DNA of 32,051 nucleotides, taken from Azolla pinnata. Taxonomy: Eukaryota > Streptophyta > Polypodiopsida > Salviniales > Salviniaceae. Below are positions 8,856 to 19,156 of this stretch, piece after piece (position 1 is the first letter of the stretch; every line of letters starts with the position of its first letter). The DNA is taken from positions 1 to 32,051 of the forward strand of contig JBBBWG010003070.1 in the NCBI GenBank assembly GCA_037176905.1, written 5' to 3'. The position numbers and the translations under genes are program-made. The notes under the pieces are model-generated. The model worked only from the letters and a program-made list of their open reading frames with translations, was not told where the DNA came from and ran no database searches.

Positions 8856-11623
8856 ATGGGCGCCGCCAAGCGCTTTAGATCCTGGCTGCAGATGCTCCTA
8901 ATAATTCCGTGCATCTTCATCGTTTCCCACTGGGCCCGTGGCGGCGCTCCGGCGGCGGCGGCGGCGGCGGCGGCGGGGGACAATCTGCAGAGCGATGTAG
9001 CGGCGCTGGCAGCATTGATGAAGGCGTTGGCGCCGTGGCCGCAGCGGCTCCAGCGCAGGGGAGGCTGGGCATTGAGCGGCCCCCAGCTTACTATATATGA
9101 GCAACAAGACATTCTATTCAACAACAGGACAGCCAGCGCTAGTAGTAGTACTCTGGGCCCCGATGTCGGCGACAAAATGCCTTATATTCCGTGCTCCTGG
9201 CACGGCGTGACTTGCAGCCGCATCATGAGCCATGGATACGGTCGCAGCAGCAGCAGCAGCAGCTCAGCCAGCGATGGCTACCGAGTTGTGGGTCTGCGGC
9301 TGCCCCACGCCGGCCTGTCGGGCGTCATCCCCACCGGCTCCATCGGCCGCTTGACGGCCCTCCGTGTCCTCGTCCTCCACTCCAACCGCCTCCACGGCTC
9401 GCTGCCTCCCGACCTCGCCAACTGCGCCCAGCTCCGTGCCGTCTACCTCCACAACAACCACTTCTCCCACCGTCTGCCATCCTTCGCCGCCGCAGCACCG
9501 CTGAGGACCCTCAACCTCGCTTCCAACAACTTCTCATCTTCCATCCCCTCCTCCTACGGCCTCCTCCTCCCTCGCCTCACCGCGCTCTTCCTACAGAACA
9601 ACTCGCTCTCGGGTTCTCTCGCAGACGTACTCATCTTCTCCAGCTCCAGCTCTAGCGGCGGGGAGGCGGCGGCGGTGTCATCAGGGGGGGGCCCGCCGTG
9701 GCGGCTCGAGAAGCTCAGCCTGGCCAACAACCGGCTGGAAGGCATGGTGCCCCCGCCCCTGCAGCGCAAGTTCGGCATGTCAGCGTTCCAAGGGAACAAC
9801 TTCTGCGGGCCACCGCTGTTTGCAGAATGCAGTGCGCCTTCGGATGATGTCGATGTGGAGGGGGGCGGATCATCAGAGGATGCGGCGCATGTGCCGGCGG
9901 CGGTTGAATTACCGGACCATAGTGATGACGCGGATGAGGATAGATTCCGGACCGCTGCGGCGCCGCGGGCTGCTGGCGCTGCCGCTACTGCACCACCCGC
10001 GAGAGTAAAGGCGCGGGGGGGATGGTCAGCGGGCGACATCTCGGCGGCAGTGGTGGCAGGGGTGGCCGTGGCCCTGTTGGTGGCAGCATGCTGTGTGGTG
10101 TGGTGCGTGAAGAGGAGGAAGAAGAGGATGAGGGCGAGCTACTTGTACAGCAAGGGCGGGCGGGCGGCGGGGGGGGCGGGCGAGGAATATTCAGATGAGC
10201 GAGACAAGGGCAAGGGCGGTGTTAGGAAGAAGAGGAAGCGTGCTATTGCGGCGGCGGCGGCGGCGGTGGCGGCTGCGCAGGCGGAGGAAGAGGAGCAGGC
10301 GGAAGCGGATGAAGAAGGCGCGGCGGGGGGGAGGATGATGAACAAGGAGAAGCTGGTGTTCATGGAGGGGAGCCGCCACAAGTTCGAGGTGGAGGATCTG
10401 CTGAGGTCGTCGGCGGAGGTGCTGGGGAAGGGAGCGCTGGGGACGTCGTACAAGGTGACGCTGATGCAGGAGGAGGAGGGGGTGGTGGTGGTGAAGCGGC
10501 TGAGGTCAGAGGTAGTGGGCGGAGGAGGTGTGGGGCGGAGGCGGCGCAAGGAGGAGGAGGAGGTGTTCCAGCAGCAGGTGAGGAAGGTGCTGGGGCGGCT
10601 GCGCCACCCGAACCTGCTGCCCCTGCAGGCCTTCTACGTGAGCAAGGACGAGAAGCTCCTCATCCACGACTACATGCCGCACGGCAGCCTCTCCTCCCAT
10701 CTCCATGCAATGCCCCTTCCAGGTGCCGCCACCCTAAACCCTAAACACTCTAAACCCTAAACCCTAAACCCTAAACACCCTAAACCCTAAACCCTAAACC
10801 GTTTTTCATTTACCCCCCACCCAACTCCCATTTAACCAACCGACATGTCCTTACTTGCACAGGAAGCAGAATCAAGCCGGCTGCTTCGGTCGCGAGAACC
10901 GCTGGCCACCCGTCGTCGTCGTCGCCGCCGTCCATGGACTGGAACACCCGACTCAAGATCGCCATCGGATGCGCACGAGGACTCGCTTTCCTGCACCAGC
11001 AACAGCCCAATGTACTCGGAGCCCCCGCAGGCATCGGCAAGCCTCCTCCTCCTCCCCTGCCGCTCGTCCACGGGAACATCAAGTCGTCCAACGTTGTCTT
11101 GTCGGCCGACTGTGAACCCCTGCTCTCCGATTTCGCCCTGGCTCCACTCTTCAAGAACGGTGCCGACAACTGGGTCTCGTCGAGAGTCATGGCGCCCGGG
11201 TACACTGCACCGGAGCTCCAGACTAATGCAGCAGCAGCAACATCAACCCGGCCAAGGCTCACCCAGAAGGCCGACGTTTACAGCTTCGGCGTGCTCCTCC
11301 TAGAGATCTTAACCGGAAAGGCTCCTTCCATGAGGTCAGATCACGAGGGCACCCTCGAGGGAACGGACCTGCCTAGATGGGTCCAATCCGTTGTTCGTGA
11401 GCAATGGACTTCGGAGGTGTTTGATCTCGAGCTCTTGAGGCAGGAGAATGTCGAGGAAGAGATGGTCCAAACCCTTCGCATAGCGATGGGATGCGTCGAT
11501 CCATCGCCCGAAAAGAGGCCATCCATGATCGAAGTCGTCAAAATGCTGGAAGATGTCCGGCCGAATGAGATACATGAATCCCACGACACAACTTCACATC
11601 CCATGTTCTATACTGGTGTCTAA
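8856..11623 (+). CDS. LRR-III receptor-like (pseudo)kinase, two exons
   Basis: Exons 8856-10722 and 10863-11623 join in frame to 875 residues; the donor is G|GTGCC and the acceptor GCACAG|GA. A frame opening upstream at TTG 8805 is not a plant start. Domains in order: signal peptide (about 11-25); a CSWHGVTC cap (113-120); about five LRRs (166-300) ending in CGPPL; an acidic linker; a transmembrane helix (395-418) followed by KRRKKRMR; a poly-Ala and Glu-rich juxtamembrane region with RKKRKRA; and a kinase domain (about 515-865). The Gly loop is GKGALG (524-529) and the ATP-site lysine is Lys547. HRD is replaced by HGN (692-694) and DFG by DFA (712-714), and the alpha-C Glu appears lost. APE (738-740) and the DVYSFGV block are present. 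Single-intron LRR-III kinases with HGN loops act as signalling scaffolds in pollen tubes, defence and cell-wall sensing. It is probably catalytically inactive. The ligand is unknown. Confidence 0.92.
10723..10862 (+). other. Intron of the LRR receptor-kinase gene
   Basis: A 140-nt GT-AG intron placed after the GSLSSHLH block of the kinase, where LRR-III kinases typically have their single intron. The join restores a Gly codon (G|GA) and continues into MDWNTRLKIAIGCARGLAFLH. The first frame runs on only 11 codons past the donor, which supports splicing. About half of the intron is telomere-like repeat, annotated separately. Confidence 0.9.
10731..10801 (+). repeat. Interstitial telomere-type (CCCTAAA)n tract inside an intron
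   Basis: Nine copies of CCCTAAA or close variants (two spacers read CACTCTAAA and CACCCTAAA) on the sense strand, between the 5' splice site and the pyrimidine-rich 3' part of the 140-nt intron. This is the plant (Arabidopsis-type) telomere unit. The orientation means the G-rich strand is the template strand. Confidence 0.95.
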
Positions 11624-12765
11624 ACAATTCTGACTGCGCAGACCATCCTTCCAATACCACGGGTAGAGAGAGCGACTACAGTGTGAATTTCTTAGCACAA
11701 TATCAGTCTGGTACAATGCTTGTAGGACAGAAGATTGTTGCTTGCACACTCTTTGAGGCATAACCACCTCTTTGTTCCATTTGCCTAATAATCAGCTGAT
11801 TTGTTTTCGTGGCTAGTATGTCTCATATGCGATTCTTCTGAGAAGGATCGGTATTATAGCTGACAGGGTTTTATATTATGTACATGTCATGTGGAATCCA
11901 TTCATTAATTAGCGCCCAAATCTTATGCTCAATCTTACAAGCAGAGATGGACCATTTTCTATAAGCTCTTTGTGCCAAAGAACATAAGCACTATTGGAGC
12001 ATGTTGATGCCTTAATCCATTTTATAAATTATAATTACAATTATTATAGACATGATACATGTGGACTTCCACAATGTTTTTCATCAATTTTCTCAATATT
12101 AGTCTTGTTCTCGCTCTTCTATACAGAGCATTCGAGCTGGGCATGACACTCAGAACTACCCAATTTGATTGGAGCATGGCATGCGTAGTGATGATGTTCC
12201 TGATTCTCAAATGGCCTGTCTCAATGAGAGAAGCTCCAATGATCTCCTGTACGCAGTTGTCCTGCTTTTGTTTGGCAGCAGATCAATGGAAAGCTTGCCG
12301 GTTTTACATGGTGTCTAGCAAGGCTTGATAAGCTTTGCGCTTTGGGACTTTGCATCTGATTTGGCTTCACAGTTTTGGCATTTGCACGTTCCAGCAGTGC
12401 CATTTTGAAACAGGCTATCGCATGATTAGAGTTCCCCACGTTTTGAAGAAGGCATGGAATCTCATAGCAGCCTTAGCTATTTGATTCTCATCTCAAAGAG
12501 AAGAGAAGACAGAGTGGGAGTAATACAGCTTACCTTTGGTTGTGTACAGGCGGGTTGGGGTGGGAAAAGGAGCTTGCATAAAGATATTTCTAAGACGAGC
12601 AATAAGTGGCAGGATGCTGTGAATCAGGTAGCGCTAGAAGAGAAGGGTTACGGATGCATTAGACCTCATTCTGATGCAGAGACAATATCTCATCAACCGT
12701 CCATCCGCATATGTCCCAAATGTAACGGTGTGTTTGATCAATGACAATGTATTCCACAACTGTTG
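11624..12765. other. Intergenic region between receptor kinase and PPR2
   Basis: The first part is the AT-rich 3' flank of the receptor kinase. Short ORFs (for example 12059-12328) look random. The last 300 nt may hold decayed PPR sequence, annotated separately. Confidence 0.5.
12454..12744 (+). pseudogene. Possible decayed 5' part of PPR2
   Basis: This 96-codon ATG-initiated frame is in the same reading frame as PPR2 and is separated from it by one TGA (12742-12744) and seven further codons. It contains GKRSLHKDIS, which resembles the GKEIHKDI opening of a PPR L motif (compare PPR2 near 14545). The rest shows no clear repeat, and the distance to the first VVSW motif is about twice the normal spacing. 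It may be a relic first repeat or just chance. Weak evidence. Confidence 0.25.
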
Positions 12766-15084
12766 ATGTGCACGTATGCCATGCATAATGGTGTGCTGGC
12801 AAGAGTATGTACAAGTACGGTGCAGGATGTGCCTGTGCATCCTCAGGATGTGGTGTCATGGACAGAATTGATTGCAGGATGCAGTCGTCATGGACATCCA
12901 TGGGAGGCCCTGAGCCATTTCGATCGCATGCAGATCGAGGGAGTTGCTCCCAATGCCGTAACCTTTGTGTGCATATTGAAAGCTTGTGGTGCTATTGGCA
13001 TAGCCAAGAAAGGCGAAGAATTCCATTCAAGGATCGCTCGAGAGGAGTTTTTGGAGAAAAATAATGTACTTGGGACCACATTGGTGGACATGTATGCAAA
13101 ATGTGGCGCAGTTTGTAAGGCACGCCGAGTTTTTGACGAGCTCTTGTACCGGGATGTGGTGTCTTGGACTGCAATTGTCGCAGGATACAATCGACATGGT
13201 TTCGCTCAAGAAGCTCTCCAGTGCTTCCAGCAGATGAACTGTGAGGGGGTTCGTCCCAGTGCTGTGACCTACTCTTGCATCCTGAAAGCGTGTCAAACCA
13301 CAGAGGCAATGCAAAAGGGTAGGGAAGTGCATGTAGGAATCGTTCAAAATGGTTTGCTTGAAAATGACGCCGTGCTTGGAAATGCATTGGTAGATATGTA
13401 TGCAAAGTTCGGTGACTTTGAGAATGCATGTCAGGTGCTCGATGGGTTACCTATGCGGAATGTAATATGTTGGACTGCCTTCATAAGTGGACATGCACAA
13501 CATGCACATGCTGAGGAAGCACTGAATTGTTTTCATCAGATGCAACAGGAGGGTCACCTTCCAAATCAATTGACATTTGTAAGCACCCTGAAAGCTCATT
13601 CAAGCTCTAGAATGATTCGGAGAGGGACACAAATTCATGTTGGGATTGTTACGTCAGGATTTTTAGGAGAGGACCTTATCATAGCTACAGCCTTGATAGA
13701 TATGTATGCCAAATGTGGTGATGTTGTGAACGCCCGACAAATATTTGAGGAGCTTCCTTATCCTAGTGTGGCCTCCTGGAATGCTTTGATAAAAGGTTAC
13801 CATGGGCAGGATAATACTGAGGATGCATTACTCTGCTTCAAACGGATGCCACATGAGGGTATTTTACCTGATTTGTCTACCTTTTCTTGCATTCTCAATG
13901 TATGTGGGTCATCGAAAAGCAGTAAGGAAGGTACGCAAATTCACGCTGCCATCATGGAAAACCTCTTTTTGGGGAAAACAAGCATGCTTGAAAACGCATT
14001 GGTTGATATGTATGCTAAATGTGGTAAGTTGGAAAATGCAGAAAAAGTATTTGACAGACTTCCTGTACAAGATGTGGTGCCGACTACTGCACTGATTTCT
14101 GGATATGTCCATCAAGGGCGTTCTGAGCATGCAATCACCTTTTTTGAGCAAGCATATTGTAAAGGCCTCTCTCCTGACGCAGTGATTTTTACGTGCACCT
14201 TGCAAGCTTGTGGCAACATTGGAGCTGCAGAGATGGGTGAGAAAGTCCATGCTGAGATTGTTAGAGAGGGCTTTTTACGAAATGATACTGTACTAGGAAA
14301 TGCTGTGGTTGATATGTATGCAAAGTGTGGTTGCCTCACTAAGGCACAAGAAGTATTTGATGATCTTCCAGCTGTGGATGTAGTATCATGGGCTGTCTTA
14401 ATAGCAGGGTATGTCCGCCTAGGTCATGCCCTCGAAGCACTTAGCTGCTTTGACAGAATGCAAGAAGGGGGTCAATCGCCAAATGCAGCAATATATGCTT
14501 GCATCTTACAAGCTTGCGCTGACATTGGAGCAGGCCAAAAGGGGAAGGAAATCCATAAAGATATCATGAACAAGGGCTTCCTGGAAAAAGATGTTACAAT
14601 TGGAAATGCACTGTTGAACATGTATACAAAATGTAGTGACCTTTTCAAGGTGAACGAGATTTTTGACAAACTTAATGTGCGCAATGTAGTGTCATGGACT
14701 GTGATTATCATGCAGTATGCCCAACTGGGAAAACATGAGATTGTTTTCAACCTATTCCAAAAAATGATAGGAGAAGGCATTGAACCAGACTTGGTCGCAT
14801 TCGTTATGGTACTTAATGCATGCTCTTACTCAGGCTTAGTTGACGAGGGTCGATCATACTTGGAGTCTATGACTGCAAGATTTGCCATAAACCCAACTGT
14901 ACAACATCATACATGTATGGTGGATCTTTTTGCCCATGCAGGAAATTTGGATCATGCGATCAAGATGATCAACGAAATGCCACCTTCAGAGCATGGACGA
15001 ATGTGGTATGCATTTATGGGTGCTTGTCAAAGGTGGGGAAATGTGAAGCTAGGATGGTTAGCCTTTAATCATGTTGTGAAATAG
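12766..15084 (+). CDS. PLS-class pentatricopeptide repeat protein (PPR2)
   Basis: An intronless frame of 772 residues from the ATG at 12766; the TTG just before it is not a plausible start. Seven P-L-S triplets follow, marked by S motifs from VVSWTELIAGC to VVSWTVIIMQY and six LVDMYAK-type helices. The first is damaged: where ALVDMYAKCG should stand the protein begins MCTYAMHNGVLARV, so the N-terminus is truncated or eroded. The C-terminus reads FMGACQRWGNVKLGWLAFNHVVK and then stops (TAG), exactly where paralogues continue with LD and the E-like region. There is no DYW domain and no clear organellar presequence. By family it should bind organellar RNA, but the missing N-terminus makes import doubtful, and it could be a degenerating copy. 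Closest relatives are PPR1, 3 and 5 in this window. Confidence 0.75.
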   Translation: MCTYAMHNGVLARVCTSTVQDVPVHPQDVVSWTELIAGCSRHGHPWEALSHFDRMQIEGVAPNAVTFVCILKACGAIGIAKKGEEFHSRIAREEFLEKNNVLGTTLVDMYAKCGAVCKARRVFDELLYRDVVSWTAIVAGYNRHGFAQEALQCFQQMNCEGVRPSAVTYSCILKACQTTEAMQKGREVHVGIVQNGLLENDAVLGNALVDMYAKFGDFENACQVLDGLPMRNVICWTAFISGHAQHAHAEEALNCFHQMQQEGHLPNQLTFVSTLKAHSSSRMIRRGTQIHVGIVTSGFLGEDLIIATALIDMYAKCGDVVNARQIFEELPYPSVASWNALIKGYHGQDNTEDALLCFKRMPHEGILPDLSTFSCILNVCGSSKSSKEGTQIHAAIMENLFLGKTSMLENALVDMYAKCGKLENAEKVFDRLPVQDVVPTTALISGYVHQGRSEHAITFFEQAYCKGLSPDAVIFTCTLQACGNIGAAEMGEKVHAEIVREGFLRNDTVLGNAVVDMYAKCGCLTKAQEVFDDLPAVDVVSWAVLIAGYVRLGHALEALSCFDRMQEGGQSPNAAIYACILQACADIGAGQKGKEIHKDIMNKGFLEKDVTIGNALLNMYTKCSDLFKVNEIFDKLNVRNVVSWTVIIMQYAQLGKHEIVFNLFQKMIGEGIEPDLVAFVMVLNACSYSGLVDEGRSYLESMTARFAINPTVQHHTCMVDLFAHAGNLDHAIKMINEMPPSEHGRMWYAFMGACQRWGNVKLGWLAFNHVVK

Positions 15085-16465
15085 GATAAGCAACTTAGTG
15101 TCATGGGATAGCAAGCAAATAGATGACATTGAGGCAAAGGTATGGAAATTCAAGGGTATACGCCAGTTATGTTTTTTCAACATGAATCGACAATTATGCT
15201 TCTCCTCGCGGATGCCTGTCAGTGAAATTTTAAGACTCGATTTCTATAGCTAGTCTATGAAAAAGATATAATGACACAAGTCTCAGATCTATGTGGCTTC
15301 CTTCATCAACAAAAATGATGTTGAAAAATCAATTGAATAAATAATGAAGGTTGTATGTGTCAATTGTCTTTCTAATCGAAATGGATATCGATCATCTGTG
15401 GTTTTTTAAGGGACATCCAATCTTATCATGACTCTTTTGTTGATTGGAGCTTTTGAAATGTGAGCACAAGAAATCAGAAAATCCAGAGATGCATTTTTTC
15501 ATATTACAGAGCTTGAGGTAGTTCGTATACTTCGTGACTTCTTTCTGATCAACTTTGGGAAGAGATAAGAGGCATTTCTCTTGTTCCAAAGTTATGTTGA
15601 GTTCCTGAAACAAAATGTCATGGAGCTATTCCATTCAAGGTTTGAACTCGGAATTGTTAATTGACAGTCATGTGAATGAATGACCATTCGTTGGAGTGTA
15701 AAAGGATACTGAATTATGTGGATGAAGGTACTAGCCCTGAATGCTGATTGGGACACATGTCATTCTGTTGATGGTCACAGACCATGCAGATTAAATGGGG
15801 TTCTTTGCCCAATTGACAAAAACAAGTCCTTGTAGCAGACCAATTATTCCATTGAGCTAATGTAACACACCTCAGGTCATTATGGAGCCCAAAATGGTCT
15901 AAAAAATCAAAACGAGAGATTACATCTTTACATTACTGTCTCTTGAAAATAGATCCTCAGTGTTCTTCCGATTTGGTCACAACTGGTTTCTGGTCGTCTG
16001 TCTATTTCGATTTCTAGCCATGAAGATGATTTTTAACATCAACTGAAAAGAGTGATGGCAAGTTCATGCAGGGGATTCAACTCGTGTGTTTTTCCCAACC
16101 TATGGCTTTGCACGTAGAGTGTAAACTCACAAGGATGGAAAAGAAAGAGAAAGAGCTTTTTTGTGCTTTGTAGCATTTGTAGCTATGGCCTTAGTCAATT
16201 AGTTGCGTGCATAAGTAGCAATGTCGTTTGAAGAAATGGGAAAGCAGGGCTGCTTCCGCATTCGATCAAAACCCTTCTCTCTAACTTGTATTGAATCAGA
16301 AGAATTTGTTGGAGGATCTCCATCCAAGAAGAGACTGTTCGTGGCAATCAGGATGCAGATGCAACAACAAGCCTAAGATTTACTCAATTCATCCATGAGC
16401 CTTCTTTGGTTCAGGCGAGTTACAGCTATGAAGGTCACTCTTTGAGAGTTGGAAACATATAGTGA
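15085..16465. other. Intergenic region between PPR2 and PPR3
   Basis: About 1.4 kb of AT-rich sequence. Its first 27 nt read in frame as a short remnant of the E-like region (DKQLSVMG) after the PPR2 stop. Otherwise I see no gene, repeat or recognisable RNA. Confidence 0.6.
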
Positions 16466-19156
16466 ATGAGCTGCGCAGAGTATTTTCTCCCCCCTGACAA
16501 ATCATCGGAAATTGAAGCAAACTGCAGATTCTCTGGTCTGGGGGTAAAACAAGAACGGATGAGAAGGAGAAGGAGAAAAGAAATGCATCAGGGACTGTTG
16601 AATGCAAGACATGGTAAAGTTTACGAGCCGAGCATCGATAAGATGTGTAAAGGTTTACCTGAAGATGAGGTAGATCTGATTTCTATCTTGAAGGCTTGTG
16701 GTCATAGGAAGGATTTGATCGAGGGATTCAGAATACATAGTCATGCTATAGAAATGGGTTTCCTGGAGAAAAACAAGCTCATTGGCAGTGCATTTGTGAG
16801 TATGTATGCGAAGTGCGGTGCCTTTTCTATGGCCCAAGAACTGTTTGATAAGCTACCGGTTCATGATGTGATCTCATGGACTGCACTGATTGGAGGATAT
16901 GCTCAATACGGTCTCGGTAAGGAAGCACTGGACTGTTTCGAAAGGATGCAGGGGGAAGGTATATTCCCTAATGCAGTGACATTTTGTTGCATTCTAAAAG
17001 CTTGTGGCAGCATTAACGCAGGTGGGAAAGGCAGGGAAATACATGCTGAGATTGCTCAGCTCAAATTATTGTCTGGGAATGTTATACTTGGCACTGCATT
17101 AGTTGATATGTATGCAAAGTGCGGAGAGCTTATTGATGCCCAAAAAGTGTTTGATAAACTTCATGAGAAAGATGTTATCTCATGGACAGCTCTTCTGACA
17201 GGATATGTTCAGCATGCACGTATTAAGGAAGCTTTGGAATGTTTTGAACAGATGAGGCAGAAGGGTGTTTGCCCTAATGCTGTGACTTTTGCTTGCATTT
17301 TGCAAGCCTGTGGCAGCATAGGAGCACTTGAGAAAGGTGAAGAAATACATCTTGAAATACTCAGACAAGACCTACAAAAAGACTTTGTGCTTGGTACGGC
17401 ATTAGTAGATATGTATGCAAAATGTGGTCGAGTTGTGAGTGCACAAGAGGTTTTTGACCAACTTCCAGTTCATAATATTATTTCACATTCAGCTCTAATC
17501 TCAGGATATTGCCTGAATGGGTGTGCTGGGGAAGCATTCCATCATTTTGAAAAGATGCAACAAGAAGGCATCTTCCCGAATGCAGTGACTCTAGCTTGCA
17601 TGTTGAAAGCTTGTGGCAGCGTAGGAGAAGCTGTGAGAGGCAAAGAAATACATGCTGACATTGCCAGGAGAGGCTTACAGGAGAGGGATTGTGTGCTCGA
17701 AAATTCTCTCATAGATATGTATATGAAATGCAATGCACTTGCAATGGCACACGAAGTGTTCAATGAGCTTTCAATTCAGAATCTAGTCTCTTGGAATATA
17801 TTGATCTCAGGGTATTACCAACATGACCACTGTGAAGAAGCACTTGATCTTTTTATACAGATGCAAATGGAAGGCCACTTTCCGGATAAAGTGACATTTC
17901 GCTCCATTTTACAAGTCTGTAGTGACATTGGAGCCAGGGCAAAGGGCAAAGAGATACATGTGCAGATCCTTGGAGCGGGTTACCTTGGTGTCGTTGGGAC
18001 CGCATTAGTGGATATGTATGCCAAATGTGACACAACTGCAAATGCCAAAGAATTGTTTGATGAACTCATAGCTCCAGATGCAGAAACTTGGAATGCACTG
18101 ATTGTGGGTTATTGCAACGCTGAATATGGTGAACAAGCACTAGATTGTTTCAGGCGTATGCAACTTGAAGGTTCCTATTGGGATATGGTCACCTTAGCTT
18201 GTATCTTGAAAGTTTGTGGTATGTTAAGAGAATCTCAGAAAGGCCTAGAAATACATTCCTTGATTGTCATAACGAGGTGGCTGGAAACAGACACTATCCT
18301 TGGTTCTGCGCTGGTTGACATGTATGTCAGATGTGGTTTACTTGAAAAGGCACAAGAAGTCTTTGACAAACTTCCAATTCTAGATGAAGTTTCATGGACT
18401 GCTTTAATTTCAGCATATTGTCAACATGGGCGTAATGCAGAAGCACTGGATTGTTTCAACCGCATGCAATTCGAAGGTTTATCTCCCGATTCAGTGACAT
18501 TTTCTTGCATCTTACAGGTCTGTTGTGGCATTGGAGCACTTAGGAAAGGTCAAGAAATTCATGGAGAAATCGTGAGGAAAGGCATCCTTGGGAATGATAC
18601 TGTACTTGGAGTGGGTTTGGTACATATGTATGGTAGATCCGGTGCTCTCCTTGAGGCAAAAGACGTGTTTAACAGGCTCCCTAATCAGGATGTAGTTTCT
18701 TGGACAGCGCTAATTGCAGGATATGCCCAGAATGGAGGGTGTGAGACAGTTTTTGAGTTGTTTAACAAAATGGTAGGAATAGGTACCCAGCCAAATTCAG
18801 TTACCTTCATTGCTGTTCTCAATGCATGTTGTTTCTCAGGTTTGGTAGAGAAAGGCAGGATGTTCTTCGACGCCATGACCACAAGCTTTGGTATTTTCCC
18901 GACTTTGGAGCATCATACCTGCATGGTGGATCTTCTAGGCCGAGTTGGGTACTTTGAGAGTGCAATGAAAGCTATTCACCATATGCCATGCTGTGACCAT
19001 CTTCCTATGTGGTTTGCTTTACTGGGTGCTTCCGAAAAGTGGGGAAATGTGGAGTTTGGAAGATTGGCTTACAAACATGCAATCCAATTGGACAAATCAG
19101 GCATTAGGTCTGGTTTGGCATACAGTTACATGTACAGTATTTTATGCAGATTTTGA
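16466..19156 (+). CDS. PLS-class pentatricopeptide repeat protein (PPR3)
   Basis: An intronless 896-residue frame starting at an ATG. The N-terminus is non-repeat and basic (MRRRRRKEMHQ, residues 32-42), not a classic transit peptide. A complete first L motif follows (LKACGHRKDLIEGFRIH, about 74-90), then seven P-L-S triplets with ALVDMYAKCG-type helices and S motifs from VISWTALIGGY to VVSWTALIAGY. The end has LLGASEKWGNVEFGRLAYKHAIQLDK, then AYSYMYSILCRF and a stop. In the paralogue PPR1 the matching place reads AYDLMSSIYLDAGM; one extra T in a T4 run (19140-19143) accounts for the altered ending. No DYW domain. By family it is a sequence-specific organellar RNA-binding protein for editing, splicing or stabilisation; the target is unknown. 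It has the longest repeat array of the four related genes here. Confidence 0.9.
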   Translation: MSCAEYFLPPDKSSEIEANCRFSGLGVKQERMRRRRRKEMHQGLLNARHGKVYEPSIDKMCKGLPEDEVDLISILKACGHRKDLIEGFRIHSHAIEMGFLEKNKLIGSAFVSMYAKCGAFSMAQELFDKLPVHDVISWTALIGGYAQYGLGKEALDCFERMQGEGIFPNAVTFCCILKACGSINAGGKGREIHAEIAQLKLLSGNVILGTALVDMYAKCGELIDAQKVFDKLHEKDVISWTALLTGYVQHARIKEALECFEQMRQKGVCPNAVTFACILQACGSIGALEKGEEIHLEILRQDLQKDFVLGTALVDMYAKCGRVVSAQEVFDQLPVHNIISHSALISGYCLNGCAGEAFHHFEKMQQEGIFPNAVTLACMLKACGSVGEAVRGKEIHADIARRGLQERDCVLENSLIDMYMKCNALAMAHEVFNELSIQNLVSWNILISGYYQHDHCEEALDLFIQMQMEGHFPDKVTFRSILQVCSDIGARAKGKEIHVQILGAGYLGVVGTALVDMYAKCDTTANAKELFDELIAPDAETWNALIVGYCNAEYGEQALDCFRRMQLEGSYWDMVTLACILKVCGMLRESQKGLEIHSLIVITRWLETDTILGSALVDMYVRCGLLEKAQEVFDKLPILDEVSWTALISAYCQHGRNAEALDCFNRMQFEGLSPDSVTFSCILQVCCGIGALRKGQEIHGEIVRKGILGNDTVLGVGLVHMYGRSGALLEAKDVFNRLPNQDVVSWTALIAGYAQNGGCETVFELFNKMVGIGTQPNSVTFIAVLNACCFSGLVEKGRMFFDAMTTSFGIFPTLEHHTCMVDLLGRVGYFESAMKAIHHMPCCDHLPMWFALLGASEKWGNVEFGRLAYKHAIQLDKSGIRSGLAYSYMYSILCRF

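Noticed and set aside
10731..10801. A true chromosome end
   Set aside because: The telomere-type tract is short, imperfect and lies within an intron, with normal genes on both sides.
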